Shown: in pieces, positions 18,927 through 26,832 of the stretch
Layout: every line of letters starts with the position of its first letter
Numbering within the stretch: position 1 is the stretch's first letter
Assembly: GCF_019583405.1 (NCBI RefSeq)
Contig: NZ_SZUU01000001.1
Coordinates: 868,001 to 932,000, forward strand
Direction: 5' to 3'
Source: Bacteroides fragilis
GTDB taxonomy: Bacteria > Bacteroidota > Bacteroidia > Bacteroidales > Bacteroidaceae
DNA length: 64,000 nucleotides
Program-made: the position numbers and the translations under genes
Notes under the pieces: generated by a model
Database searches by the model: none
Seen by the model: only the letters and a program-made list of their open reading frames with translations
What the model was told of the DNA's origin: nothing

Positions 18927-19376
18927 TCACTCCATAGTCACACTCTCTTCCTTTATCCCGGTCGCTTCATCTTTCCTGCCTTGCAACAGTGTGTCAGAAA
19001 AAGCCTCTCTAATTATCAACGAATCAGAGTACTTTAATGTTTCCGGCCTCACAGCACGAGAAACCGTTATCTTACAAAACTTATGCATCGGGCGGAAAGA
19101 AGAAAAGGAATAAACGGGTACCTCTGTATAGGTACTGTTACGGAAGATGTAACTTTGGGATGGAAATTCTTGGAGGATAACGGTGGGAGTCTCGATAATG
19201 CCGTCAGAAGCAAACACGAACGTTTCGCCTTGCGGCCGATATACATTTAACAGCTGGTTGTCGTTGATGATCGCTACCCCGGCGCTGTCGTATCCGCGAT
19301 ACTTCAGTCGCTTCAGCCCCTTGATAAGGATGGGGTAGGCTTCTCTCTTACCAATGTAGCCTACGATTCCACACAT
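18927..19376 (-). pseudogene. glmS: glmS 5' fragment fused to unrelated sequence
   Basis: The first about 50 residues are clear GlmS (glucosamine-6-phosphate synthase): [20 protein letters not shown] and [17 protein letters not shown] with the catalytic Cys at position 2. After [11 protein letters not shown] the reading frame leaves the family. About 100 residues ([15 protein letters not shown] to KEESVTME) follow that I cannot assign, and no other frame continues GlmS. The promoter (TATCTTTG at 19401-19408) and start are intact; Cys must be residue 2, which sets the start at 19376 rather than 19403. The rest of the glutaminase and the isomerase domains are absent here, so a functional copy must exist elsewhere or the pathway is otherwise supplied. 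Confidence 0.8.
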
Positions 19377-19400
19377 ATTATCCTTTTTTGTTTTCGCGTG

Positions 19401-19408
19401 CAAAGATA
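19401..19408 (-). promoter_or_regulatory. -7 box of the truncated glmS
   Basis: The minus strand reads TATCTTTG, 25 bp before the MCGIVG start, so the relic is probably still transcribed. Confidence 0.6.
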
Positions 19409-19683
19409 CACAATCTATATGACATAAAGATAAGCTTTCCTATAAATATTTGACATAAACGTACAAAAAAGTTGTTTTAATACCAAAACGTTAATTAACG
19501 CAATATTTCAATCTCAAAAAGAAAGAATTCAAAATCGTTTAACGATAAAATGGAAGCATTTCTCTTACCCATACTCCCATTTTCGGTACACAGGAATGTA
19601 TTGTAAAGAGATTTAAAAGAAATTTATAGCTTTGTTTAACGCAGATTAGCATCCTTATCCTGCTGATTTGCGTTACTTTTTTA
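19409..19683. other. AT-rich divergent intergenic region
   Basis: Between the glmS relic and the phosphodiesterase gene. No ORF, repeat family member or stable hairpin was recognised apart from the flanking -7 boxes. Confidence 0.5.
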
Positions 19684-19691
19684 TATCTTTG
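19684..19691 (+). promoter_or_regulatory. -7 box of the phosphodiesterase gene
   Basis: TATCTTTG, 24 bp before the ATG at 19716; it rules out the longer frame that begins upstream of it. Confidence 0.6.
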
Positions 19692-19715
19692 AAGGCGAAC
19701 CAAAAACTGAAATAT

Positions 19716-20477
19716 ATGAAAATTAAAAAACTTCTGTTTGCCTCTGCCCTGCTTTTTTCAGCATACAATGCCGCTGCGCAAACCCAGGTCATTGCACATC
19801 GCGGATTCTGGAAAACCGAAGGTTCTGCGCAAAACAGTATCGCCGCCTTGCTAAAAGCCGACTCCATCGGATGCTACGGTTCGGAGTTTGATGTATGGCT
19901 GGCAGCCGATGACCAGTTAGTGGTCAACCATGATCCCACATTCAAAGGGAAAAGGATGGAAAACTCACCTTCCACCGCACTGACAGCCATCAAACTGGAT
20001 AATGGGGAGAGCCTGCCTACCCTTGCCAAATACTTGAAAGCGGCACAACCGCTACACACCCGGTTGATTCTTGAGCTGAAAGCACACAGCACCCCACTCC
20101 GCGAAACGAAAGCCATCGAAAAAATCGTTGCCCTGGTCAAAGACATGGGACTGGAGGAACGGATGGAATACATCACCTTCTCCCTGCATGCCACAAAAGA
20201 ATTTATCCGCTTGGCTCCGGAAGGCACTCCCGTCTACTATCTTGACGGTAACCTGTCACCCAAGGAGCTGAAAGAATTAGGATGTGCCGGGCCGGACTAT
20301 CATTACACCGTATTCCGCAAACATCCCGAATGGATCCGGGAATGCCATGATTTGGGCATGAAAGTGAATGCCTGGACTGTGAACAAGACGGATGACATGA
20401 AATGGCTGATCGATCGAAAAGTAGATTTCATCACCACCAATGAACCGGTACAACTGCAAAATCTGTTGAAAAAATAA
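19716..20477 (+). CDS. Glycerophosphodiester phosphodiesterase family protein
   Basis: A 253-residue secreted GDPD-fold enzyme. A signal peptide (MKIKKLLFASALLFSAYNAAAQ) is followed by the catalytic pattern VIAHRGFW, then SEFDVWLAADDQLVVNHDP (metal-binding Glu/Asp and the second catalytic His), LILELK, and a closing VDFITTNEPVQL strand, all in TIM-barrel order. It should hydrolyse glycerophosphodiesters in the periplasm to glycerol-3-phosphate and an alcohol. The start is at 19716; the Met codon 16 residues earlier lies before the -7 box. It is monocistronic, ended by the hairpin at 20506-20546. Confidence 0.92.
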   Translation: MKIKKLLFASALLFSAYNAAAQTQVIAHRGFWKTEGSAQNSIAALLKADSIGCYGSEFDVWLAADDQLVVNHDPTFKGKRMENSPSTALTAIKLDNGESLPTLAKYLKAAQPLHTRLILELKAHSTPLRETKAIEKIVALVKDMGLEERMEYITFSLHATKEFIRLAPEGTPVYYLDGNLSPKELKELGCAGPDYHYTVFRKHPEWIRECHDLGMKVNAWTVNKTDDMKWLIDRKVDFITTNEPVQLQNLLKK

Positions 20478-20505
20478 ATCTCCGTATCCAATCATTTTTT
20501 TAATT

Positions 20506-20546
20506 CTCCCTTGAGTGAGTACACGCCCGCTCAAGGGAGTTTTTTC
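20506..20546 (+). terminator. Intrinsic terminator after the phosphodiesterase gene
   Basis: A perfect 10-bp stem, CTCCCTTGAG with CTCAAGGGAG, 12-nt loop, followed by six T. Confidence 0.85.
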
Positions 20547-20694
20547 AATCCCGACTTCGTGTCTCATAGCTACAAAAACCATTCCGTATCTATTTAAAAT
20601 GTTACTTTTACGATTCAGCATACCATATTTACAATTTAGCAACTACCGTTTACAGTTCAGAAAATAAACTTGAAAAAAAATAAAGCAAACGTTC

Positions 20695-20702
20695 TATCTT
20701 TG
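20695..20702 (+). promoter_or_regulatory. -7 box (with candidate -33 TTG) of the DUF4251 gene
   Basis: TATCTTTG, with a TTG at 20670-20672 (22-bp spacing), 38 bp before the start codon. Confidence 0.6.
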
Positions 20703-20739
20703 GGCAAAAGAAAATATATAACTTAAAAAAATTAGAATC

Positions 20740-21294
20740 ATGAAAAAGTTATCAGTATTACCGGTGTTGCTGTTATTCGTTTGTCTGGGAAATGTACAGG
20801 CACAAACAGCAAAAGAAATGACACGTAAACAAAAGAAAGCTGAACAGGAATTACTGGATCAAGCATTATTTGATGAAGCCAAACAGGCAATTACCATGAA
20901 AAATTTCATTTTAGAGGCCGACCATGTGATATTTAAGTACGGTACATCGGCCTTCGTTTCTTCGAATACAAATTTTGTAGCAGTAAAAGATGACAAGGCC
21001 GTGGTTCAGGTAGCTTTCAACATACCCGTTAGCGGTCCTAACGGTTTGGGTGGTATCACCGTCGAAGGTAGTACCTCCAACTACAAACAGACTACCGACA
21101 AAAAAGGAAATATATTCGTATCAATGAGCGTAATGGGAACCGGAATATCCGCACAAGTAAACATTCGCTTGGACAAGGGAAGTAATAATGCGTCGGTAGA
21201 TATAAGTCCGAACTTCAATTCAAATCGTTTCACACTAACCGGAAGTTTACTTCCTTTGACTAAAGCTAACGTTTTCAAAGGTACATCACTTTAA
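20740..21294 (+). CDS. DUF4251 family secreted protein
   Basis: A 184-residue protein with a signal peptide (MKKLSVLPVLLLFVCLGNVQA, cleaved before QTAKE). A basic helix (MTRKQKKAEQELLDQ) is followed by a beta-rich region with the DUF4251 pattern: FILEADHVIF, NTNFVAVKDDKAVVQVAF, GLGGITVEGS and a final SLLPL strand. Predicted periplasmic; function unknown for the family. It has its own promoter and candidate terminator. Confidence 0.85.
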   Translation: MKKLSVLPVLLLFVCLGNVQAQTAKEMTRKQKKAEQELLDQALFDEAKQAITMKNFILEADHVIFKYGTSAFVSSNTNFVAVKDDKAVVQVAFNIPVSGPNGLGGITVEGSTSNYKQTTDKKGNIFVSMSVMGTGISAQVNIRLDKGSNNASVDISPNFNSNRFTLTGSLLPLTKANVFKGTSL

Positions 21295-21437
21295 GGTAAA
21301 AAGATTGTTTTCAGGCCATAATCAAGTATTGAAATAATAATTACATTACCCCTAAAAGTGAATTACCGGACGGAATTACGGAATAAGAGAATAACGCCAG
21401 TTTCCGCATAGGCATTTGTTTATACTATTTTCCGAGA

Positions 21438-21491
21438 AACAAGAGGTTGCCCAAAACCATTGTGATATTTTGTGCCTCCTCTTGTTTTTTT
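21438..21491 (+). terminator. Candidate terminator after the DUF4251 gene
   Basis: AACAAGAGG pairs with CCTCTTGTT across a long (about 30-nt) loop, followed by a T run. The loop length makes this less certain. Confidence 0.5.
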
Positions 21492-21494
21492 TAC

Positions 21495-21502
21495 TAAATT
21501 TG
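21495..21502 (+). promoter_or_regulatory. -7 box of the LytS/LytTR pair
   Basis: TAAATTTG matches TAnnTTTG, 28 bp before the kinase start, with a TTTTG about 22 bp upstream. Confidence 0.5.
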
Positions 21503-21530
21503 TAATATACACATAAAGTCTACAATCAAT

Positions 21531-22568
21531 ATGCGACAAAAATACAATCATTTGTTCAATGGCTTGCTATTCTCAGGGTTAGCATCTTTTTCATATCTGT
21601 TTCTCGTGCTGTACTCCGACTTGACTCCGAAGCATTTGGAAGTATTGATTTCTTTTAAGTCGTTCATATTGATACTTGCCGCTTTTAATCTGGTTGGTTT
21701 CGGAGTATTGATGATTCACAACTGGCAGAAGCGCAGTTTCCAGTTCCTGGTCAAACGTAAAGATCGATTAATTATTGACTGCATCCTTACTGCAATCATA
21801 CTGTTTTTGATGAATTATCTAGTCTGGTCAATAGTAAAAGCCATATTTGAGGTTCCCGAACCTTTTATCCTAAAAGGCCGAGGATTAAGAATAATAGCCC
21901 TGGTCTGGTTAGTAGAAATGGTGATAACCAATCTAACTTTGACTATCAACTTCTACAGGCAATTGGTTCTTTTGCACGAAAAGGCAGAGCAATTTGAAGA
22001 AGCTTCCATAAAAGCCCAATACGTAGCCTTACAGAATCAACTGAATCCGCATTTTCTTTTCAACAGCCTCAATACGCTTATCTCCGAAATAGAATATTCT
22101 CCTCGAAACGCCGTTCTATTCACCCAGCGCTTGTCCGACGTATACCGGTATATATTACAAAGCCAGCAACAGCGCTTGGTTACTTTAAAATCGGAATTGT
22201 CTTTCATTGATTCCTACATCTTTCTTCATAAAGTTCGTTTAGGAGATTGTATCCGAATCGATAACAAGGTAGAGTTACACAATTACGATTTGAAGTTACC
22301 TTCGTTGGCCCTACAGTTATTAGTAGAAAACGTCATTAAACACAACATTATTAATATGGATTATCCGATGAAGATACTGATTGATTACGAACAACAAAGT
22401 GGTATGTTGGCGGTAACCAATGAAATTAGAGTAAAGCCCAATGTAGCTACTACGGGAATGGGGCTAAAGAATCTTTCAATCCGCTATCGCCTGATATGCG
22501 ATAAGAATATCCTCATAGAAAGTAATACTAATTATTTCACCGTTAAAGTTCCCCTATTAAATGAATAA
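21531..22568 (+). CDS. LytS-type sensor histidine kinase (His_kinase family)
   Basis: A 345-residue membrane kinase. Four transmembrane helices fill about 12-145 with very short external loops, so it probably senses the membrane or a small lipophilic signal. After a coiled coil (KAEQFEEASIKAQY) comes the LytS-class phospho-acceptor NPHFLFNSLNTL (His174), N-box NVIKHN and G-box GMGLKNLSIRYR. It overlaps the next gene by 8 bp, so it and the LytTR regulator form one translationally coupled two-component system. Target genes are not visible. Confidence 0.93.
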   Translation: MRQKYNHLFNGLLFSGLASFSYLFLVLYSDLTPKHLEVLISFKSFILILAAFNLVGFGVLMIHNWQKRSFQFLVKRKDRLIIDCILTAIILFLMNYLVWSIVKAIFEVPEPFILKGRGLRIIALVWLVEMVITNLTLTINFYRQLVLLHEKAEQFEEASIKAQYVALQNQLNPHFLFNSLNTLISEIEYSPRNAVLFTQRLSDVYRYILQSQQQRLVTLKSELSFIDSYIFLHKVRLGDCIRIDNKVELHNYDLKLPSLALQLLVENVIKHNIINMDYPMKILIDYEQQSGMLAVTNEIRVKPNVATTGMGLKNLSIRYRLICDKNILIESNTNYFTVKVPLLNE

Positions 22569-23340
22569 AATTACAGCTGTTATTATTGAAGACGAAATTC
22601 CGGCGGCCCGCCGATTGAATAAGATCATAAATGAAATACGTCCCGAATGGCAAGTCACGATATTGCCCGGCAGTGTAGAAAAAAGTGTAGAATGGTTTAA
22701 TAAGAATCCACATCCGGATATTGTTTTTCTCGATATACAACTGACAGACGGCATTTCATTCACATTTATCGAACAAGCACGTCCGGAGAGCACTATCATC
22801 TTTACCACTGCATACGATGAATATGCTATTAGGGCTTTTGCCGTCAATAGCATTGACTATTTACTTAAACCGATAGACAGTGTCCGGCTGGAAGAAGCTA
22901 TTGCCAAGTTCGAACATCTTACCACCAAATATCTGGTACAGGAGCAAAAGACAACCGATCTAATAGACATTTTACAAAACATAGCCAATCCGTGCAAAAA
23001 GTATCGCACCCGTTTTCTTATATCAGGCGAAGATAAACTTTTTACCCTGCAAGTTGAAGATATCGCCTATTTCTATTCTGAAAACAAAATAACTTTTGCC
23101 GTTACCAAGCAAAACAGGGAACATATTATCGATCTCTCTCTGGACAGGTTGATGGAACAACTCAATCCGGATATCTTTTTCCGAAGTAGCCGGCAGACAG
23201 TGATCAGTATTAACGCTATTGAGCGGATTGAATCGTATTTTCTGGGAAAAGCCATTTTACATGTAAAACCTCCTTTTAAAGATAAGATAATCGTCAGCCG
23301 TGATAAAATACCTCAGTTGAAACTTTGGTTAAACTACTAA
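22561..23340 (+). CDS. LytTR-family response regulator
   Basis: A 259-residue regulator. The receiver (1-120) has acidic residues Glu10-Asp11, phospho-acceptor Asp58 in DIVFLDIQL, FTTAYDEYA, and a conserved Lys in YLLKPID. The C-terminal LytTR DNA-binding domain (about 155-258) shows FLISGEDKLFTLQVEDIAYF, FFRSSRQTVISINAIERI and DKIIVSRDKIPQLK. It starts inside the kinase gene and forms a pair with it. A terminator follows at 23484. Confidence 0.94.
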   Translation: MNKITAVIIEDEIPAARRLNKIINEIRPEWQVTILPGSVEKSVEWFNKNPHPDIVFLDIQLTDGISFTFIEQARPESTIIFTTAYDEYAIRAFAVNSIDYLLKPIDSVRLEEAIAKFEHLTTKYLVQEQKTTDLIDILQNIANPCKKYRTRFLISGEDKLFTLQVEDIAYFYSENKITFAVTKQNREHIIDLSLDRLMEQLNPDIFFRSSRQTVISINAIERIESYFLGKAILHVKPPFKDKIIVSRDKIPQLKLWLNY

Positions 23341-23483
23341 AAGCATTACATATCTTAGACATTTGAAATTGTTTTATCTCCTCCATCATTGATATAGAGA
23401 TTTAACTGTATCCAACTTCGGACTCAAATACATATTCTGATACAGTCCGGTTAGCCGCACACAAAAAGAAAGCATTTAAGAAG

Positions 23484-23525
23484 AAAGAGGTTTCATTCTG
23501 TCAGGATGGGGCCTCTTTCCTCTTT
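23484..23525 (+). terminator. Intrinsic terminator after the LytTR gene
   Basis: GAAAGAGG and CCTCTTTC form an 8-bp stem across a 20-nt loop, followed by CTCTTTTAT. About 140 bp downstream of the stop. Confidence 0.6.
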
Positions 23526-23745
23526 TATAAAGATGCCAAATTGATCTAAATCAATTCATCCATCCTATCCCAAAATCCTAAAAGAGACACAGAACAAAAT
23601 CGCTTCATTACAGTTTATTTAAAATACGCAGCATTCTTATTTCAATTCAGAAGTAAAAACAGGCAGAAATATCACAAAGTGAAAGATTTCTTAAAATAAA
23701 TAGATATAAGACATGCTTTTGATAGAAATACAAAACAAAAAGTCA
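23526..23745. other. AT-rich intergenic region before dapF
   Basis: No ORF, repeat or stable hairpin recognised; the dapF -7 box closes it. Confidence 0.4.
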
Positions 23746-23753
23746 TATCTTTG
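23746..23753 (+). promoter_or_regulatory. -7 box of dapF
   Basis: TATCTTTG, 48 bp before the dapF start, with a TTTTG about 24 bp upstream (longer spacing than usual). Confidence 0.55.
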
Positions 23754-23801
23754 CAATGTAAAAAGACAAAAAGATACAAAAATCAATTAATATAGATAAA
23801 A

Positions 23802-24611
23802 ATGACAAGAACGTTTCAATTCACCAAGATGCATGGAACAGGGAACGATTACATCTATGTCAATACCCTCAGATTTCCAATCGCACACCCCGAAAAGATA
23901 GCCATCGAATGGAGCGCTTATCATACGGGGATCGGCAGTGACGGGCTCGTTTTGATCGGTCATTCGGACAAAGCGGATTTCAGCATGCGCATATTCAATG
24001 CCGACGGTTCGGAAGCAATGATGTGCGGCAACGCAAGCCGGTGCATCGGCAAGTATCTTTATGAATACGGACTGACCTCAAAAAACATCATCACCTTGGA
24101 AACCCTCTCGGGTATCAAAGTGCTGAAACTGCACCTTGAAGCCCAAACGGTAAAAGCCGTAACGGTTGATATGGGTGTACCACTGGAAACCGGAACAATA
24201 GATTTCGACAACAAATTTCCATTCGTCTCCACGCAAGTATCGATGGGGAATCCGCACCTCGTCACCTTCGTGGACGATATCCGGAGTATAGACCTTCCGG
24301 AGATCGGCCCGAAGCTGGAAAAACATCCGCTTTTCCCTGACCGTACGAACGTGGAGTTTGCACAGATAACAGGAGAAAACAAGATCCGTATGCGGGTGTG
24401 GGAAAGGGGATCGGGCATTACACAGGCCTGCGGGACAGGTGCCTGTGCGACAGCCGTAGCGGCCCATCTCACCGGACGGACGGGACGAACCGTAGATATC
24501 GTGATGGACGGAGGCACACTGACCATAGAGTGGGACGAAGCAACAGACCATGTATACATGACCGGACCGGCAGTTAAAGTATTCGACGGAACAATAGAAC
24601 TAAGAGAATAG
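23802..24611 (+). CDS. dapF: Diaminopimelate epimerase
   Basis: A 269-residue cytoplasmic epimerase converting LL- to meso-diaminopimelate for lysine and peptidoglycan. The two catalytic cysteines are in place: Cys75 in [13 protein letters not shown] and Cys210 in [26 protein letters not shown] at the N-terminus and [11 protein letters not shown] complete the family pattern. dapL follows 87 bp downstream, so the pair carries out consecutive steps of the aminotransferase variant of lysine synthesis. Confidence 0.97.
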   Translation: MTRTFQFTKMHGTGNDYIYVNTLRFPIAHPEKIAIEWSAYHTGIGSDGLVLIGHSDKADFSMRIFNADGSEAMMCGNASRCIGKYLYEYGLTSKNIITLETLSGIKVLKLHLEAQTVKAVTVDMGVPLETGTIDFDNKFPFVSTQVSMGNPHLVTFVDDIRSIDLPEIGPKLEKHPLFPDRTNVEFAQITGENKIRMRVWERGSGITQACGTGACATAVAAHLTGRTGRTVDIVMDGGTLTIEWDEATDHVYMTGPAVKVFDGTIELRE

Positions 24612-24698
24612 TTAATGGATTTCAGGTATCAGTCCTTTTGATAAGGTATAAAGATTTAGTTTTCAGGAATAACATTTCAAACTTAAAACAAGAACAAT

Positions 24699-25931
24699 AT
24701 GGCATTAGTAAACGAACATTTTTTGAAATTACCGGGAAGCTACTTGTTCTCGGATATAGCGAAGAAAGTCAATACTTTTAAAATAACACACCCGAAGCAG
24801 GATATCATCCGGCTGGGGATCGGCGATGTGACCCGTCCCCTTCCGAAGGCCTGCATCGAAGCCATGCACAAGGCAGTCGAAGAGATGACGTCTGTCGAAA
24901 CTTTCCGAGGATATGGCCCCGAACAAGGATACGATTTCCTGATCGAAGCCATCATCAAGAACGATTATGCTCCGCGCGGCATCCATCTTTCGCCTACAGA
25001 AGTATTTGTCAATGACGGTGCCAAGAGCGATACGGGCAATATCGGAGACATCCTCCGTCACGATAACAGTGTAGGTGTCACAGATCCCATTTATCCGGTT
25101 TACATCGACAGCAACGTGATGTGCGGACGTGCCGGAGTGCTGGATACCCAAAGTGGCAAATGGAGTAACGTCACTTATATGCCTTGCACCGCCGAAAATC
25201 ATTTCATCCCGGCCATTCCGGAGAAACGCATCGACATCGTCTACCTCTGTTATCCCAACAATCCGACCGGTACGACGCTGACAAAAGCGGAACTGAAGAA
25301 ATGGGTGGATTACGCACTGGCTAATGATATCCTGATCTTGTTTGACGCAGCTTACGAGGCCTACATTCGGGAACCGGATATTCCCCACTCCATCTACGAA
25401 ATAAAAGGGGCCAAGAAATGCGCCATCGAATTCCGCAGTTTCTCGAAAACAGCTGGTTTTACAGGAATACGTTGCGGATACACCGTCGTGCCGAAAGAGT
25501 TGACAGCAGCCACGCTCGAAGGAGAACGCATCCCTCTGAACCAGTTGTGGAACCGTCGGCAATGTACCAAATTCAACGGTACATCGTACATTACGCAACG
25601 TGCGGCAGAAGCAATCTACACTTCTGAGGGAAAAGAGCAGATACAGGAAACGATCAATTATTATATGACAAACGCCCGGATCATGAAGGAAGGGCTGGAG
25701 TCTACCGGTCTGAAAGTGTACGGAGGAGTGAATGCACCCTATTTATGGGTAAAGACACCGAACGGAATAAGCTCGTGGCGCTTCTTCGACCAGATGCTAT
25801 ACGAAGCCAACGTAGTAGGAACTCCGGGAGTCGGCTTCGGTCCCAGCGGAGAAGGTTACATCCGCCTGACGGCATTTGGCGAGCGGGATGATTGTATCGA
25901 AGCGATGCAACGCATCAAGAACCGGCTGTAG
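24699..25931 (+). CDS. dapL: LL-diaminopimelate aminotransferase
   Basis: A 410-residue class I/II aminotransferase making LL-diaminopimelate directly from tetrahydrodipicolinate and glutamate, bypassing the succinylase steps. PLP-binding pattern: [21 protein letters not shown], the Asp in [10 protein letters not shown] and Schiff-base Lys250 in [14 protein letters not shown]. Length and the DGAKSD motif fit DapL rather than a generic aspartate aminotransferase. Adjacent to dapF, the next enzyme of the pathway. Confidence 0.97.
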   Translation: MALVNEHFLKLPGSYLFSDIAKKVNTFKITHPKQDIIRLGIGDVTRPLPKACIEAMHKAVEEMTSVETFRGYGPEQGYDFLIEAIIKNDYAPRGIHLSPTEVFVNDGAKSDTGNIGDILRHDNSVGVTDPIYPVYIDSNVMCGRAGVLDTQSGKWSNVTYMPCTAENHFIPAIPEKRIDIVYLCYPNNPTGTTLTKAELKKWVDYALANDILILFDAAYEAYIREPDIPHSIYEIKGAKKCAIEFRSFSKTAGFTGIRCGYTVVPKELTAATLEGERIPLNQLWNRRQCTKFNGTSYITQRAAEAIYTSEGKEQIQETINYYMTNARIMKEGLESTGLKVYGGVNAPYLWVKTPNGISSWRFFDQMLYEANVVGTPGVGFGPSGEGYIRLTAFGERDDCIEAMQRIKNRL

Positions 25932-25984
25932 TTCTCCTCACTCTTCAACAGGATAAATGGCATGAATACGGCAGACAGTCATGT

Positions 25985-26076
25985 CACCACAGATTACACG
26001 GATTTTCACAGATTAATAATTTATTTCATTGAAAATCAGATTAAAGCATCTGTGTTAATCTGTGTAATCTGTGGTG
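25985..26076. repeat. Dispersed palindromic element, copy 3 (GAT type)
   Basis: CACCACAGATTACACGGATT on the left mirrors AATCTGTGTAATCTGTGGTG on the right. Its reverse complement is about 94 percent identical, loop included, to copy 7 at 37717-37808. It sits between convergent dapL and the DUF308 gene. Confidence 0.85.
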
Positions 26077-26095
26077 AATACTTGCCCCATCTTTA

Positions 26096-26662
26096 TTATT
26101 CGATAATCTCCGCATCCTCAATCTCTCCTTTCACCGGAGTTGTAGGACGACGACGGGCAAACTTGAACCAGTTGATCAGTTCGGAAACGGCATAAACCAA
26201 GCTGCTGACACCGATAATCATAAAGGCCGTGTTACGTGCTCCGGTAGGATTAAACAGGGCTACGATACCCGCTATCAGGATCAAGACCGGTATCACATAG
26301 AAACCTCCCGGAACGGGTGTCCAGCGACGTGCCATCGAAAGGGATGCAATCTGTTGTACGCCTCCCATAATCAGGATAAAGCCCAGCAGGAACATCAGTA
26401 CATCGGCAAAGAACCCCGGCATCGTGACCAGCCAGAGTCCGAATAGCAGACTGCCCACTCCCTCGATGGGGAAACGGCGGGACACACCCGGTTCCGGCTT
26501 TGTTCCGAAATAGCCGATCAGCACAATAAATCCCGGAATCAGGAACAGGACGCCGATGGTTATGACAATATAGTTAATTGCCGCATCCGGCCAGAGTACC
26601 AGTACCAGACCGATGACAAGCGCACAAATAGTGCGGATAAGAGAATAATTCATTGATTTCAT
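26096..26662 (-). CDS. DUF308 (HdeD-like) membrane protein
   Basis: A 188-residue inner-membrane protein with six hydrophobic helices in three pairs, the DUF308/HdeD pattern (LVIGLVLVLWPDAAINYI, FGLWLVTMPGFFADVLMFLLG, LILIAGIVALFNPTGARN). The C-terminus is basic then acidic (KFARRRPTTPVKGEIEDAEIIE) and cytoplasmic. E. coli HdeD is linked to acid resistance; the role here is unknown. Met4 is an alternative start. A TATATTCG sequence on the minus strand just upstream is a weak -7 box. Confidence 0.87.
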   Translation of the reverse strand: MKSMNYSLIRTICALVIGLVLVLWPDAAINYIVITIGVLFLIPGFIVLIGYFGTKPEPGVSRRFPIEGVGSLLFGLWLVTMPGFFADVLMFLLGFILIMGGVQQIASLSMARRWTPVPGGFYVIPVLILIAGIVALFNPTGARNTAFMIIGVSSLVYAVSELINWFKFARRRPTTPVKGEIEDAEIIE

Positions 26663-26797
26663 ATCTTACATTTTTTTAACGGGATATCCCGCATACATTC
26701 TGCGAATATACGTGTTTCTGTCTACATATAAAAAGAACAAATGAATTTTGTAATAAGTTCATAGCAAGATTGTAATATCTATTACATCATGCAAGCG

Positions 26798-26805
26798 TAC
26801 TTTTG
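26798..26805 (+). promoter_or_regulatory. -7 box of the ppk-ppx operon
   Basis: TACTTTTG matches TAnnTTTG, 28 bp before the ppk start. Confidence 0.5.
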
Positions 26806-26832
26806 CAGAAAAATAAGTAAACTCTTATCCGA

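Noticed and set aside
25962..26195. 77-residue plus-strand ORF
   Set aside because: Mostly translation of the palindromic repeat and antisense of the DUF308 gene.
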